From Oreohelix idahoensis (Eukaryota > Mollusca > Gastropoda > Stylommatophora > Oreohelicidae): a DNA stretch of 64,000 nt. The stretch is taken from NCBI GenBank assembly GCA_024509875.1, contig JAMPIV010015252.1:48501-112500 (forward strand), read 5' to 3'. The translations under genes were made by a program, and so were the position numbers. The notes under the pieces were generated by a model. That model was not told the DNA's origin. It saw only the letters and a program-made list of their open reading frames with translations, and searched no databases. Positions 13,236 through 24,777 of the stretch are shown here, piece by piece (positions within the stretch are counted from its first letter, which is position 1; the number at the start of each line of letters is the position of its first letter).

Positions 13236-13950
13236 ACCCCCGGTTTAGAAAAATGACTTTCGTGACTGATGACATATTCGAAGTAGAAATGGTTAAAAAG
13301 AAAATTAGTTGGGACCTACCCGCGCAGATAGGTTTTTTCGTTTACCAGTACGCCAAACTGCGCATGTTAGAGTTTTATTACGACTGTTTAGATACATTTG
13401 TAGAAAGGTCAGATTTTCAGTTGTGCGAGACAGATACAGACAGTCTTTGCTTGGCACTTAGTACAGACAACCTAGCGGACGCCGTTAAGCTCGATATGCG
13501 ACGTGAATTTTATAGTACCTACGACCAGTGGTTCCCCGCCGAATGTGTCCCGACCATAGATCCGAATTTATTAATAGCGAGGGTAAGACGCGACTCGTGT
13601 GTCAGAAATGCCGCGATAAAAAATTATTTGACAAACGGACACCGGGTCTTTTTAAATTAGAGTACGAAGGCAGTGGGATGATTTCCCTCTGCAGCAAAAC
13701 ATACCACTGTTTTGGTAATTACGACAAGACTACGACAAAAGGACTGAGTAACCAACACAACAACATAGGCAAAAACACGTTCTTAGAGGTTCTCAACACG
13801 CAACAAGCACAGGGCGGGAAAAATGTAGGTTTCAGAACACGCAACTCCGCCATCTATACATATGAACAACACAGAAATGCCCTGTCTTATTTCTACATCA
13901 AGAGACAGGTGCATCCCGACAATGTCACCACATCTCCTCTCAGCATCTAA
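13088..13950 (+). pseudogene. V1: C-terminal part of protein-primed-type DNA polymerase B
   Basis: Two overlapping ORFs (13088-13660 and 13528-13950) together cover the palm-to-C-terminus of a DNA_pol_B_2-type polymerase, the kind encoded by Polintons, adintoviruses and linear plasmids. Recognisable blocks are the stretch starting MTFVTDDIFEV (residues 56-66 of the first ORF), WDLPAQIGFFVYQYAKLRML, and catalytic motif C as DTDS (residues 116-119). The second ORF carries KRTPGLFKLEYEG, SKTYHCF, GLSN, and a C-terminal block with FYIKRQVH ending SPLSI before a stop at 13948-13950. The frame changes at about 13535-13560. Exonuclease motifs and palm motifs A and B are absent; the sequence upstream is a tandem duplication instead. 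It is therefore a truncated, frameshifted remnant. The family assignment is firm; the element class is inference. Confidence 0.85.
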
Positions 13951-14640
13951 AAATATCTCTCTTCCACTATGTACGCAACACCAACCGAAACCATACCACA
14001 CACACGTGCACGCACCTCTCTGTCCTATTTTTACGACACGACGACAATGTGACGACATCACTCAAGCTCTATAATTGGTCTGGTCTGCAACCAAGAACAT
14101 AACTGTGATATTACATTTTATGTCTTCCAATAAAACGCCCCTCCCTCTTTCCAATCTGTGATCATATAATTTTTTTTTAAAATAATGTACACACCGCCCA
14201 TCTTCCAATATATATTCCTATGTGTTACTGCTATTTGCCAATATATAAAAATTGTACAATGCCATTATATACACCTATATGTTTGTTACTGCAAAACAAT
14301 ATTGAAAAATAAAATATATTTATTAACTAAATTCTTTGTTATCTATGTATGTATAACTGTTGTAATATATGTATAACTAAATATTGTCTACCTGTTGTAA
14401 TATATGTCTAATTGTTGTAACATACAACACAACAACACGCCCGCCATTATCGAACTAATATAGGACAACAAGACGCAAGCTGATCATCAGAAGAAATCAC
14501 CCCAGCTAAAATATATCGCTATATAAAAAGTCACGCGGCGCCATATGACGCGCCACCTGCGGAATCGACCTGGAGTATTTCCTTATATAAAAGTCATGTC
14601 GCACCACCTGAATGATAACCGTAAACAACATTGTATACTA
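13951..14640 (+). other. V1 3' cassette: polymerase-end repeat, AT-rich tract, TATA boxes
   Basis: Collinear with 62930-63672 (+) and 34100-33136 (-). It holds one further degraded copy of the polymerase C-terminal coding (14009-14062), a TTGTAATATATG-type AT-rich tract (14200-14440), the word CACGCCCGCCATTAT (14436-14450), and two TATA-like sequences (14519-14530 and 14583-14593), each followed by AAGTCA. The cassette stops where a LINE fragment begins. Confidence 0.6.
14519..14593 (+). promoter_or_regulatory. Two TATA-like boxes pointing out of V1
   Basis: CTATATAAAAAG and TTATATAAAAG, 64 bp apart, each followed by GTCA. The same doubled arrangement occurs at 33185-33242 (-), and a single one at 63615-63625 (+). 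Conservation at the same place in three copies argues that they belong to the element. Promoter function is inferred. Confidence 0.5.
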
Positions 14641-14832
14641 CTCACCGTGGATGGAAGGTATGCAGCGTTCTTTCTTGCTTAGCATAGGTTGTCCATGTCT
14701 CGCTGCCATTTAGAAGTGTGCTGTTGACGCAGGCGTTATATAAAGAAAGCTTTGTTCTTCAATGTGAGTTTGTTGTTTCCCCAAACACGTGTTGTGAGGC
14801 GGCAAAATGTGGTTGCAGCTTGTTTTTTAGTA
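14640..14832 (-). pseudogene. LINE reverse transcriptase C-terminal fragment
   Basis: Minus-strand translation gives a typical LINE post-RT block: AATTFCRLTTRVWGNNKLT, then after a frameshift STLLNGSETWTTY. The same block in another copy lies at 51890-52036 (+). Both fragments abut virus-like element sequence, which may mark insertion of that element into LINEs or repeated capture. Confidence 0.65.
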
Positions 14833-14920
14833 GCAACATTGAATGGGGTGTAATAGTTTATATACAGCACAGCAACAAGGCATAATGATTGCTTCAAAAT
14901 ACGGAAAATAATACTTTATA

Positions 14921-15446
14921 TCAGTGTTTCTCAAAAATTTACGGATTACCGCCCCTTGCATCCCAGAGAACATCCCCACTGCCCCCTCCATGTCCCATTT
15001 TTTATATCCCGTACATGCGTCACTGATTTTGTCTTTCAAGTCCACAACATTTTTGTCGTTAATATTGCTACACAATATTTGAACAGGATAATGTAGTTAA
15101 TTACCAAATATTACCAATGCCCATGAAAGGCTCCTCGTACACCGTGGTACGCGTAAACCAATTTGGGAAATTTGGCTAAATAAGACATTGAGACGAATGA
15201 TGTTAAGGAGAAGAAGTGGGTTAAGGTTTGTTCAGACTACGTTCTCCTTTTAAGCGCTCACGTCAAGGCCTTGTATAATCAAACTGCTTTTATATGTAAG
15301 CTTTCTATTAAGTAATATTGTTAGCTTTAGCTTGGCAAATCCTCAACCACCCCCTCACTTCTGAATTCCCATCTCTTCGCCCCTTTTTCCCTTAAGGTCC
15401 ACCCAACACCCTCAGGAGGCGGTAGTGCCCACTTTGTGAACCAATA
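14921..15446. mobile_element. Possible hAT-type non-autonomous element (MITE)
   Basis: The left edge starts CAGTGTTTCTCAAA, which resembles hAT terminal inverted repeats, and runs to TACCGCC. The inverted right edge reads TTGGTTCACAAAG to TACCGCC. The two edges match imperfectly over about 30 bp. C-rich blocks follow each edge inside. An 8-bp target duplication is not clear (TTATAT lies on both sides). No transposase is encoded. Confidence 0.4.
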
Positions 15447-16904
15447 TATTATATAGAGACTAGTAATTAAATAGGGATAGTTTCATTTAATCCTCAAAGT
15501 CACCGGAATTACGCCGATTTTTTAAAGTTAGTAGTAGATTCCTTCAAATATTCTTTCTAGTCAGTAATTGATTTTGAAAGATTGTATTAAGGTTTACTTT
15601 TGGTTTCGTTGACTAAAATAAATAAGGTGATGACCCTCTTTATATACTTTTAGTATTCTAGTTATGTCAAACATTTTCATGCATGTCAACCCATATTCAA
15701 ATGGAGCCAAGCACGAGTCTCCTTGCAATATTCGTAAGATGTTTGTTAACATATTTTAAACGGGTAACCAGACAAAACGTGTGCTTGTGACAAAACGTTT
15801 GTACATGTACTATTGAGTCCCTCTCTCACTCCTTCATCCACTTTTTGTTTGGCATATTTTATGCACCTTCATTCATTTTTTTTGCTGTGACCACTCCCAG
15901 ACTTATTTACGTTTCGCCATGGGAACCGTAATAAGTCCCAATTAATTATATCGGTCAGCGGATAACTCTTTTATCGCCTAAGCCGTCTAGCTACCTTTTA
16001 ATGCAGATAGCAAACTTGAAGAAGGTTACTGACTTTGACATAATTCATTTCGGGGGCCAGCGACAAACAGGCAAGTGACCACCTGGAATTGCAAAATTAT
16101 AAGGGGCAGACAAGAGTATTTGGGCAACTTTAAACTTAAAGTAAACCCACATATTTTTAATACGAATTCTGGAAACTTAAAGAGCAGGATCGAAATATTT
16201 GGGCAACTTCAAAATTTAAAAAAAGTAAACCCGCATATTTAAATACAAAGACTGGAGACCTAAGGAATCAGATTACCCGTCATAAGACGAATACTAACAT
16301 TTCCCGGACCATGTGATTCGAAAGCATCATAAGTGCTGTGTCCATTTTAAACTTTGCCAGGGGATTGTGTTCCCAAAAGTTACTTTTGGAACTTAAGTTT
16401 AAGTGTGAACATTTATTTTACAAATGTGAATTTGATATGTTTTTCTTGCTAAGTAGTTATATCTGAGGTTGGCAACCTCAGCATATGAAAATAGTAAATT
16501 CATAAACCACTGAAACAGCCACTGGTAATTGTTTTATGCTAATTCGCTTAGCGACGCGAAAGCAGCAGCAACCCCAGACTCCTAGTGGAACATTGATTAG
16601 TGATAATTACATCACATGTGCCTAAAGTGTAAAATTTCATTTTGTGAGATGTTTGTACGTTGTTAATTGTAATTCAGGCAAATCATTGCATGTTGCGCTG
16701 TCCAAGCACATATTTTCCCAGTTTAATACTGGGAGTTTTTTCCCAGAAGAATATGGAAAATAATACTGTTAAGTGCTGTTTAAGTGAGTAAGTGGTCAGG
16801 TCAAACTGGACCGTACAATGTTGTAGTGGATATAGGTCACCAAGTGTTGAGGCGCTGACAGGGTGTAATGTAGACTCACTTTCAAACGTACAGGCTCTCA
16901 AATA
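15447..16904. other. Intergenic with one short tandem repeat
   Basis: No coding similarity was recognised. The only structure seen is the ~80-bp duplication at 16112-16271. Confidence 0.4.
16112..16271 (+). repeat. Two tandem units of about 80 bp
   Basis: Each unit contains TATTTGGGCAACTT, GTAAACCC and CATATTT in the same order (units starting about 16112 and 16190). The units differ by substitutions and small indels. Confidence 0.6.
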
Positions 16905-18123
16905 TGTAGTGCTCGTAGAAGTATGTGGTTGACATGATGTGTGGGGGAGTACACGTCAGATAGGATGATGGACACGAATGCGTATAGGCTCTTGGACAAT
17001 GTCACGATACACCCACTCAAACCACATGTAGAAGTCATTGAACGTTGGTAACAGCTGCTGACTTTTCAATAATTTATTACGAGACGTACGGTGACAATAA
17101 CAACACAGTCAATTGCACAAGGATCATGGACATCACATATATCGCAAAAGTTGAACACATCTAGCATCACAAATCTCGATCAGCTCATACATCAAGATGC
17201 CAATGACAATGGACTGTCAATCTACGTTCTGCTCATACTGAAGCTCAGGTACCCTGACTGAGCGCGTCAGGTAAGCTTAGCAAGTATACCGCACGGAAAG
17301 GGCGGGTTCCAATTGCTTAATAAAAGTCTATGACTCCCTCTGGCATCACACGCCAGGTACTTCTTCTGGTCTTCTGGTGAAGAATATAGGCCGCAAAAAG
17401 CGGGCCTCTATGGCGACAGAATCAGGCCGCAAGTAACGGGCCTCTATAATAAGGTAACATCTGTGTTTATCTCTCATAAACAATGCATATCAATCCCTGC
17501 CAATCCTACCACCTGCATAGCGGGTTCCAAATAGATAAACGTCTCTGAGCTTCTCTTCATTAAAAGACATATGTCTTGTTTCTGTATCGAGCACAGTTAG
17601 TGGGCCCTATATATCATATCAAATGTGAGCTCTACTCAAAATGTCGCCTTAAAGTTATCAAATGTACTTCTGTGTAGACAACGCCTAACCTGTAGATCTA
17701 GGCACACAAGAAGATCAAAATGTATCTATTACCTTTACAGCATCCTAGAAAAACACAAGGAAACACAATACTTGCCAACCTTGGCATACAGAATAAACTT
17801 GGGGAAGTATCAATGACATATCCGTCATACAGAGAACTTCCATATCTCCGAAATAATGGCAGAGCAAATCTCCGGACCTTCTTGTCCGTTCAGAAACCCA
17901 GGTACACAGCAAGGGGAATATCAACAAAGTTAAGTCCAAAAACGGACCGAACTAACTGTTCCACGAAAACAGGGTAGGCCCAGCCTTATAAGGGCATCAT
18001 AAGAGCGACTTTATAATGATAAGGGAGTTAACAACAAGAACTAACTTGTAGCTAACAAAAAATTACAGTCTATAATCTCCCTTAGACCAGGACACCAGGT
18101 TACATGTTTATCTAACCGTAACA
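16905..18123 (-). repeat. G2 3' LTR (left)
   Basis: Ends CCGTAACA at 18123 and probably starts TGTAG at 16905. Its outer 213 bp (17911-18123) are almost identical to 26982-27194, but the rest is strongly diverged from the right LTR, keeping only scattered similarity (GTAGAAGTA, ATGTGGTTG, GCGGGYTCCAAT). The left limit is set by that similarity and is uncertain. Confidence 0.55.
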
Positions 18124-18145
18124 GTCTACTGCACCCCCCGGGGAA
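18124..18145 (-). other. G2 polypurine tract
   Basis: On the minus strand the sequence CCCCGGGGGGTGCAGTAGAC directly precedes the LTR start TGTTACGG. G1 has the equivalent GGGAGGGTGCGGTAA in the same place. This is the expected plus-strand primer site of an LTR retrotransposon. Confidence 0.6.
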
Positions 18146-19259
18146 AAAAATGATAACATCATTTTTTTTAAATACATCGACTGGAAAAACAAAGGAGGAT
18201 GGTAGCATGTCAATATCTGTACTTAAGCATAGTCTAAATAATGACAAACCAATAATAAAAAATAAAAGTAACAAAAAAGTATATAGATAGAATGACCACA
18301 TCAAAAGAAAAGTGACAAGTGGAAAAAAGACAAGATGGGACACAAAAAGAAAGAGCAAAGAGGAAAGGAAGCAATGCCCCAAGAATGAAGAAAACATCAA
18401 TAAGAAAATCAAATGCATGACAAAAATGAACATCAAAATAATATACAAAATATGAGATAATCTTAGTTATCTATATATAATCAATAAATAAATAGTGAGC
18501 ATGATACGACAGGCTCGTAACGCATGCATGATGCGCTGAAGAGATCAAAACATAGAACGCCAAAATCAGGCTGATCTGACGCACAATAGAGCGTCGTGTG
18601 AGAAAAAATAATATCTCACAACGCTGGAGAAATTATATTCTCACAGCAGCAATACTATATAACAAGGAGGTGCCACAATCGTACCATAAAGCGTAGTGAA
18701 TATGCGCGATAGAAAATTACATCATATGACTACATGTATCCCACATAAAAACAATGTACCAAATCGACATAAATTTCAAAAATAAACATGTCATTATCCT
18801 TTTAACTTTCATATACATCAGTATAGAGATATCATTAGATTATAACATATTGCTGTGTCATAACTTTAATATAATATAGTATCAATGTACACTACTGTAA
18901 ATAAACAAGTATGTCTGTAGATGACATCAGTAGTTCCATAGCATTCTTTACAGAAGATGGTGCCACTTCCAACTAGACAAGCGTGCAATGACACATGATA
19001 ACCAAGGACGTCACATCAAGCAATAGCTGGCAACCAGTTGAGACTCTCTATCTAGCAGCACTGGTTCACTGCGAGAAAATACAAATGATACACTCTGTTT
19101 TATAACTGTAGGATTTTATAATGTACAATAGTCTATCCTACATTTCCACTTATTAAATGTGGCTACGAAAAGTTTTTGGCCCATATATGGTTATAACTAA
19201 ACCTTCCTCTGTTACTCTAAGACAGTAGCAGAAAAAGAAGTAAAGACTATTCTAGAGTC
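18146..19259 (-). other. G2 3' untranslated region
   Basis: No convincing gene. The A-rich + strand produces a hydrophobic minus-strand ORF (18448-18041) that runs into the LTR and has no counterpart in G1. Words such as TAACGCATGCATGATGCG (18520) recur in the G1 3' region (about 40358), which confirms shared ancestry. Confidence 0.55.
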
Positions 19260-19270
19260 TTAACTTAATA

Positions 19271-19509
19271 ATAATAATAATAATAAATTCTTTAAGCACC
19301 AAACACGGCGCATAAGGCAGAAACCAGTGCTCTCCAGGTTGTTCGTTGTGACGCCACTCCTCTTAGCTCTTGCACATTATTTCGGCCCATCGTTCTTCCT
19401 TCTCTTATTATTGTTCTTCTGAGTGTTTCTTTTGGTCTTCCTTTTTTCCTCTTACCCTCAGGAACCCAAGTGAGCGCCTGTAGTGGTATTCTGTTGTTTT
19501 GCATTCGTG
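19271..19509 (-). mobile_element. 5'-truncated LINE inserted in G2
   Basis: The minus strand encodes the C-terminal LINE signature GKRKKGRPKETLRRT followed by WRALVSALC, then a 3' tail of ATT triplets (19271-19287 on the + strand as AAT). The 11-bp target duplication TTAACTTAATA is present at 19260-19270 and 19510-19520. This is a clean target-primed insertion of the last ~240 bp of a LINE, later than G2 itself. Confidence 0.85.
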
Positions 19510-19557
19510 TTAACTTAATAAGACCCCCGAAATCTATACTGAGGTCTTAGCGAAGAT

Positions 19558-21060
19558 TCAAATAGAATCATGTGGGCATCGCGACAGTATGTCCGCCATT
19601 ACATTATCCGAACCACGGATAGCTCGTACTGAGTAGTGAAAAGGTTGAAGAGCAATAGCATATCTAGCGGATCTTGAGCTCTTCAAATCTTTATTTTGTA
19701 TAGCTGTGAGAGCCTTTTGGTCAGTTTCTACAATAAAATGTGCACCAAGAAGGAACCTTTGTAGTTTCAGAATAGCCCAGACCATAGCTAATAACACTCG
19801 GTCTAGTACCGAATAATTCCGTTCTACTGCATTCAGCTTCCTAGATACATACATCACTGGATGCAGAGTTTCATCATACTCTTGCATCAGTGCTGCTCCA
19901 ATCCCTATGGATGAAGCATCACTGCGAAAAACAAGTCTTATTTGCAGTGGGTAGTCTAAGGATAGGCTGAGAAGAAAATAGATTATTAATCATATCCAAC
20001 GACGATTGGCATTCTTGAGACCAGCGTACTATATTCGGAGACCCCTTCTTCAATAGTGTTGAGAGAGGTGCTGTGATAGATGATAGATTGAGGATAAACC
20101 TACCGTAGAATTGTATTAAGCCTAAGAGGCTACGAACTTGCTCCTTCGTTTTAGGAGTGTTAATATTGAGGATCTTAGAGGTGTTGTTGTCTTCCGTCCG
20201 TAGGAGGCCGTGACCAACACGATGACCCAAAAAAGAAATCTCGCTAAAGCCAATAAAGGCTTTTGACGGTTTGGCCGTCAAGTTATGCGAGCGTAGAGTA
20301 GACAAAAGGTCCGCAAGACCTTGATAGTGATCTTCCCAGGAATCGCTAAAGAGACAGATATAGTCCAAGTATGCAATGACATCAGGACGATGTGAAAGGA
20401 TACGACGCATCATGCGTACGAAAGTAGCCGGGGCGTTCATGAGGCCGAAAGGCATGAAGTTCCATTGGAACAGACCCCTAGGTGTTGAGAAAGCAGTAAG
20501 AGGTTTGGCGCGTTCAGTGAGAGGTACTTGCCTATAACCTCTAGACAAGTCGAGTTTGGTAAAGAACCGAGAATTAGAAAGTTTAGTAAGAAGATCTTCC
20601 AGTAAAGGCATAGGTTCAGCATCGAACTTCGTTATTTGATTTAATTTACGTTAATCGACGCAAAGACGTATGTTATTGTCTTTCTTCCGAACAATAACCA
20701 TAGACGAAGAGTATGCTGAAGTGGATGGTTCAATTATTTTCATGCGTATCATTTCATCCAATTCTTTCTCGACCTGTGTTTGAAAGTGTAATGGGATACG
20801 ATACGGTCGGACTCTGATAAGGTTATAGTCAGTAAGTATTATGTCATGTTTAGTAATAGATGTTTGTCCAGGGATGTCTGTAAGATCATCCTGGAAAGTT
20901 TGTAAGAGAGAAGCGACCTGCTGCTGTTTCTCAGCAGATAATTTAGGAGAAACAGACACATTTTCCCATGATTTCTCGAATGCAGTGGGATTACGGAGAG
21001 AGGAAGGTTGACGTCTGAGAAAGTAGACTCTTCCTCCTGAATGACAGGCAAAGATGTGTA
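19558..21060 (-). pseudogene. G2 reverse transcriptase-RNase H
   Basis: Three fragments cover the RT spacer and N-terminus (20959-20651), the RT core (20611-19919) and RNase H (19887-19558). Breaks are a stop in place of the Tyr of the CVDYRK block near 20653 and a frameshift near 19890-19919. The catalytic YLDD box is YLDY at about 20363-20374, which loses the second metal-binding Asp. The fingers motif (KLDLSRGY) and RNase H residues such as VETDQKA are kept. The pol end, SRCPHDS, matches G1. Confidence 0.85.
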
Positions 21061-21107
21061 ATGACCATGCGGGACTAGTGAATCGTTCGTCGCTTCATAA
21101 ATAGGTT

Positions 21108-21519
21108 ATTTATAAATTATAATATTATAAATTGGATTTCTGTGACAAGAGACTACCGCTTTCTTACACAGATTCTCTGGATCGAGCTAAGCTAACTTTT
21201 ACTAGTTCCACAGTTTTGTTTATTCTTCTTTTTTTTTCGTTTCGTTGATTATTTACTTTCTTGTTTCAGTATTTCTTTTAGATTTTACGGTTTTCTTGTA
21301 TTATTATTGTTCTTTTTTTCTCTCATCACTTTTTCCATCTGCTTTTATCGCCCATTTGTTGTATATTTCTCATCATCGTATAGTTTTGTAGTACCTATAT
21401 GTAATTTTTGTCATTGTCACCTGTTTGTGACTGACGAAGGGTAAAACCCGAAACGTCCCTTGTTTCTTGTGAACCGTAATTTGTAAAACTGATTAAATAC
21501 CGTGTTATTTATTTAAATA
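21108..21519. mobile_element. 412-bp retroelement insertion with hammerhead-like core
   Basis: Splits G2 pol and is flanked by the 12-bp direct repeat CATAAATAGGTT (21096-21107 and 21520-21531), as expected for a SINE or other target-primed insertion. It encodes no protein. At 21431-21457 it carries CTGACGA, a GGGT/ACCC hairpin with a 3-nt loop, then GAAA and CGTC, the order of conserved elements in hammerhead ribozymes. Similar motifs are known in Penelope-like retroelements. Stem III would be minimal and no stem I is obvious, so cleavage activity is doubtful. Confidence 0.65.
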
Positions 21520-21531
21520 CATAAATAGGTT

Positions 21532-23425
21532 GTAGGTAATCTGGTCGTTCATGAAACTCTGTCAGCATGTTGATATGGAAAGTTTTATGTTTTCTGTCAA
21601 CATCGACAACATAGTCGACATCATAAATTCTAGAGATGATAGTGTAAGGATCTTTCCATGAGATAAGGAGCCTATTGTCTCTACAAGGCAATAGTACAAG
21701 TACTTTGTCTCCAGGAAACGGCTGACGTAGACATCTATTTTTATTTGCGAAATTCCTTGCTTTCTGTTTAGCAGACTCAGATGCAGAGGTAGCTAATCTA
21801 CATGCTTCAATAATTTTCTGCCTTAAAGGAATTACATATTCGTATGAGGATTGAGTGTCTTCGCTGATATTTTCAGCAGTTATTAAGTGATGCAACAATG
21901 ACATGGGACCGCGGGGTTGCGCACCAAAGACAAGTTGGAATGGAGAAAAGCATGTGTGCTCATTAGGGACTTCTCTATATGCAAAAAGAGCAGCGGGTAA
22001 AACCCTGTCCCAATCCTGAAGATGATCCTCAGTTATCTTTCCTAGCAAATTCTTGAGCGTCCTATTTAGACGATCGACTAAGCCGTTTGACATAGGATGA
22101 TATATACTGCTTAAAGATCTTTCGATACGTAGTGTAGATATCACCTGCGACATAGTGTCTGATATGAATTGTGTGCCATGATCTGATAAGATTTCTTTAG
22201 GAAATCCTAAACGTAAGAATATTAACCAAAGAGCGTCTGCAATATCAGCAGTCGAAATGCTCTTGAGAAGTATAGCCTCTGGCCAACGAGTGCACATGTC
22301 AACGCATGGTAAGATAAATTGGTGTCCTCTGGCCGACTTGATTTTAAAAGGGCCAATAATGTCTATCGCCATCTTTAGAAAGGGACGGATAGGAATGTCC
22401 GCAGCCTGGATAGGTGCTGCATGGCGAGGACCTCGTGACTTAACCTCTTGGCATATCTTGCAGGAGCGACAATAAATACGTATATCATTATTTACTTGTG
22501 GCCAAAAGAATGAGGCAAGAACCCTCGATTTAGTACGGGAAAATCCCATATGACCAGCACACTGAGAGTCGTGAGCATGTTGTAGGATACTAACTCTCAT
22601 ACTCTTAGGTACCAGTATTTGCGAATGTATAGATGCAGTAGACTCTTGCACCATACGGACTAGTACTCCATTTTTTATAGAGATCCAAGATTTACGATTT
22701 GTGTTATTGTTTGGATTATCTTTTTTAACCAGTAAGAAGAATTTTTTTAAAGAAGTGTCATCTTGTTGGAGTTTTATAAAGGACTCTCTAGATATCAGTG
22801 AGTGATCATCTTGTTTATGCACTTCTTCAGTTTTGGTAGATGGAGTTTGAGAAATATTTTGAGCTTGAGCTCTTGTGGTGACTGCGTTAACAGCCTGAAT
22901 GTTTTGTTCTTCCCAGATAGAAATTTGATCCGGGGTACATTCTTTAACTCCGTGTATGCATCCGACGATAAGGTCCGCAATAGGATTGGGGAGCAAACAC
23001 GCGTGAACATCTCTCGTGAAAAAGGGAGTAGCTATGTAGATGATAGCAGTCGAGTATTTTTCAAGTGTTCCACCAAATTTCACACATTTCACCACTTTTC
23101 CAGTGGCATAGGAATGAACTATGAGAGATTGTCTAACCCCAATAGTTGTGCATCCAGAGTCAAAGAGAGCTGAGACTGTATTATTATTCACTAAACCTTT
23201 ATGTAGAATAAGAGACCCTCTTCCGTCATGCGCAGCTGCGGCAGGGAGAGCGGGTAGAGGATGACCACAACTCAAAGTTGTTATAGTTGTAGGCTCGAAT
23301 AGAGTTGTGCTTTGTGGGCACTTTGATGCTCTCTCGAAATCGAAAAAATGGCAAGCATTAGCATTAGAGATATTATTACCATTGTCACCTTGATTATTAA
23401 CTATTTCTGACTTTTGTTGAGCCAA
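21532..23425 (-). pseudogene. G2 protease-integrase
   Basis: An open frame of about 630 codons. It contains the aspartic protease box LFDSGCTT, the integrase zinc-finger region (HAHDSQCAGHMG, then CRSCKICQ), and the core with Asp in MAIDIIGPF, Asp in LSDHGTQF, and NGLVDRL where G1 has NGLVERL. The third catalytic residue Glu is therefore Asp (codon GAT, about 22073-22075), which predicts loss of integrase activity. The frame is otherwise well preserved, ending near the 412-bp insertion. It is separated from gag by a stop at about 23456. Confidence 0.85.
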
Positions 23426-23455
23426 GTTAGCATGGTGGCATGATCTATTATTATG

Positions 23456-24777
23456 CTACGATCTACCACGACTATTATTTCTCTTGAAATCATTGTTATT
23501 TTGTCTACTGAAACTATTGTTCTGATTTGAACGCCAGTTTCCATCGTTGTCATTGACATTACCCCTTTGATCAGGATATCTATTAAATGGGTTTCGTTGT
23601 CTCGGAGAAAAATTATTGTAGTTTGGATAGTTTTTATTGAAGCTACCCCTACGAAAGTTAACATAATTGTTGGACCTAAAATTGTGAGGACTGTTATCTT
23701 GCCTCCAATTCCTTGAAGAAGAATCATTATTAGATGGACCCCTTTGGTTCTGTCCAAAATTACGATTACTCCTTCTATCAAAATTGTGCTGAGCACCTTG
23801 ATATTTACTACGAAAATTAGGACTATAAGGTGTTGCTGAAGCCACAGGTAAACCTTTTTTTACTTTAGAATTGCTAACAGTTACCTCTGGGTGTGCAGTG
23901 ACATACTGGCAATAATATTGTTCCGTATCTTTTATGTTCGTAGGATTACGCTCATGTAAAAAGGCAAGGAAAGACTCATCAACAGATGACATGACTTTGT
24001 CACGAAGTAGTAAGTCCATAAGGGCTTCATATGTGTGTTCAGTTTTCGAAAGTTCCACCCAACGTGAGAACGTAAGACGTATCTTTGAGATAAATTCTGA
24101 AAATTCTACCCCAGTTTCTGGTAGCATAGTCTTAAAGCGAAGACGATAACCGTCTTCATTAAGCTGATATTTCTTTAATAGGGCTGCTCTGACAACATCA
24201 TAATTAAACTTGTCAGGGCCTTCTACCATACTTATAGCATTCAATGCTTCACCTTTAAGTATCTCCCTCAGTTGTGCAACATATTGAGATTTGTCTACCT
24301 TATGAGTTTCACATGACAGTTCAAATCTTATTAGGTAGAACGTTATATAATCACAGGTAGAGTTGAAAGCAGGTAATTTGACCTTATAAGAGCCAGCATT
24401 TATCTTATTAGAAGTTGCTTGTTTATTTGCATCATTCTGTGAATTACCCATATTCGCTAACTTCAGTTTCTCCAACTCCAAAGCTAAGATTCTTTCTTTG
24501 TGTTCCATTTTCTGTTTCTCTTTTCTTTCTTCAGCTTCTAGCTTCTGTTTTTTTGCTTCCATTTTCTGTTTGTCAGCTTCAATTTGCATTTGCATTTTTT
24601 TATCTGCATCCTCTCTTTCTAATCTCTTTTGTTCAGCCTCTCTATCCATTTGCATTTGCATTTTATTTCTTCGGCCTTCAGTGCCTTGGCATATTGAGCA
24701 AGTGCGAACTCCTCTAATTTCTCATCAGTTTTACCAAGGGATCTCCCTTGATCAATAAAGTAATCCAATGTAGACAT
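23456..24777 (-). pseudogene. G2 gag
   Basis: The start MSTLDYFIDQG at 24777 matches the gag start of G1 (46061). A frameshift about 110 bp downstream leads into the main ORF (24661-23456, 401 codons). The N-terminal ~75 residues are a charged coiled coil (repeated MQMQ, EAEE, KMEAKKQKLE). A capsid-like block follows (FYLIRFE, LKKYQLNEDGYRL, LPETGVEFSEFI), then an Asn/Arg/Gly/Ser-rich nucleic-acid-binding tail. There is no CCHC zinc knuckle. Confidence 0.8.

Noticed and set aside
18041..18448. A 135-codon hydrophobic minus-strand ORF between G2 pol and its 3' LTR, possibly an envelope gene
   Set aside because: It is produced by an A-rich + strand, runs into the LTR, has no signal-peptide, cleavage or Cys pattern of an envelope, and has no counterpart in the better preserved G1.
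24415..24758. Phe/Leu-rich + strand ORFs resembling membrane proteins
   Set aside because: They are antisense to the G2 gag coiled coil.
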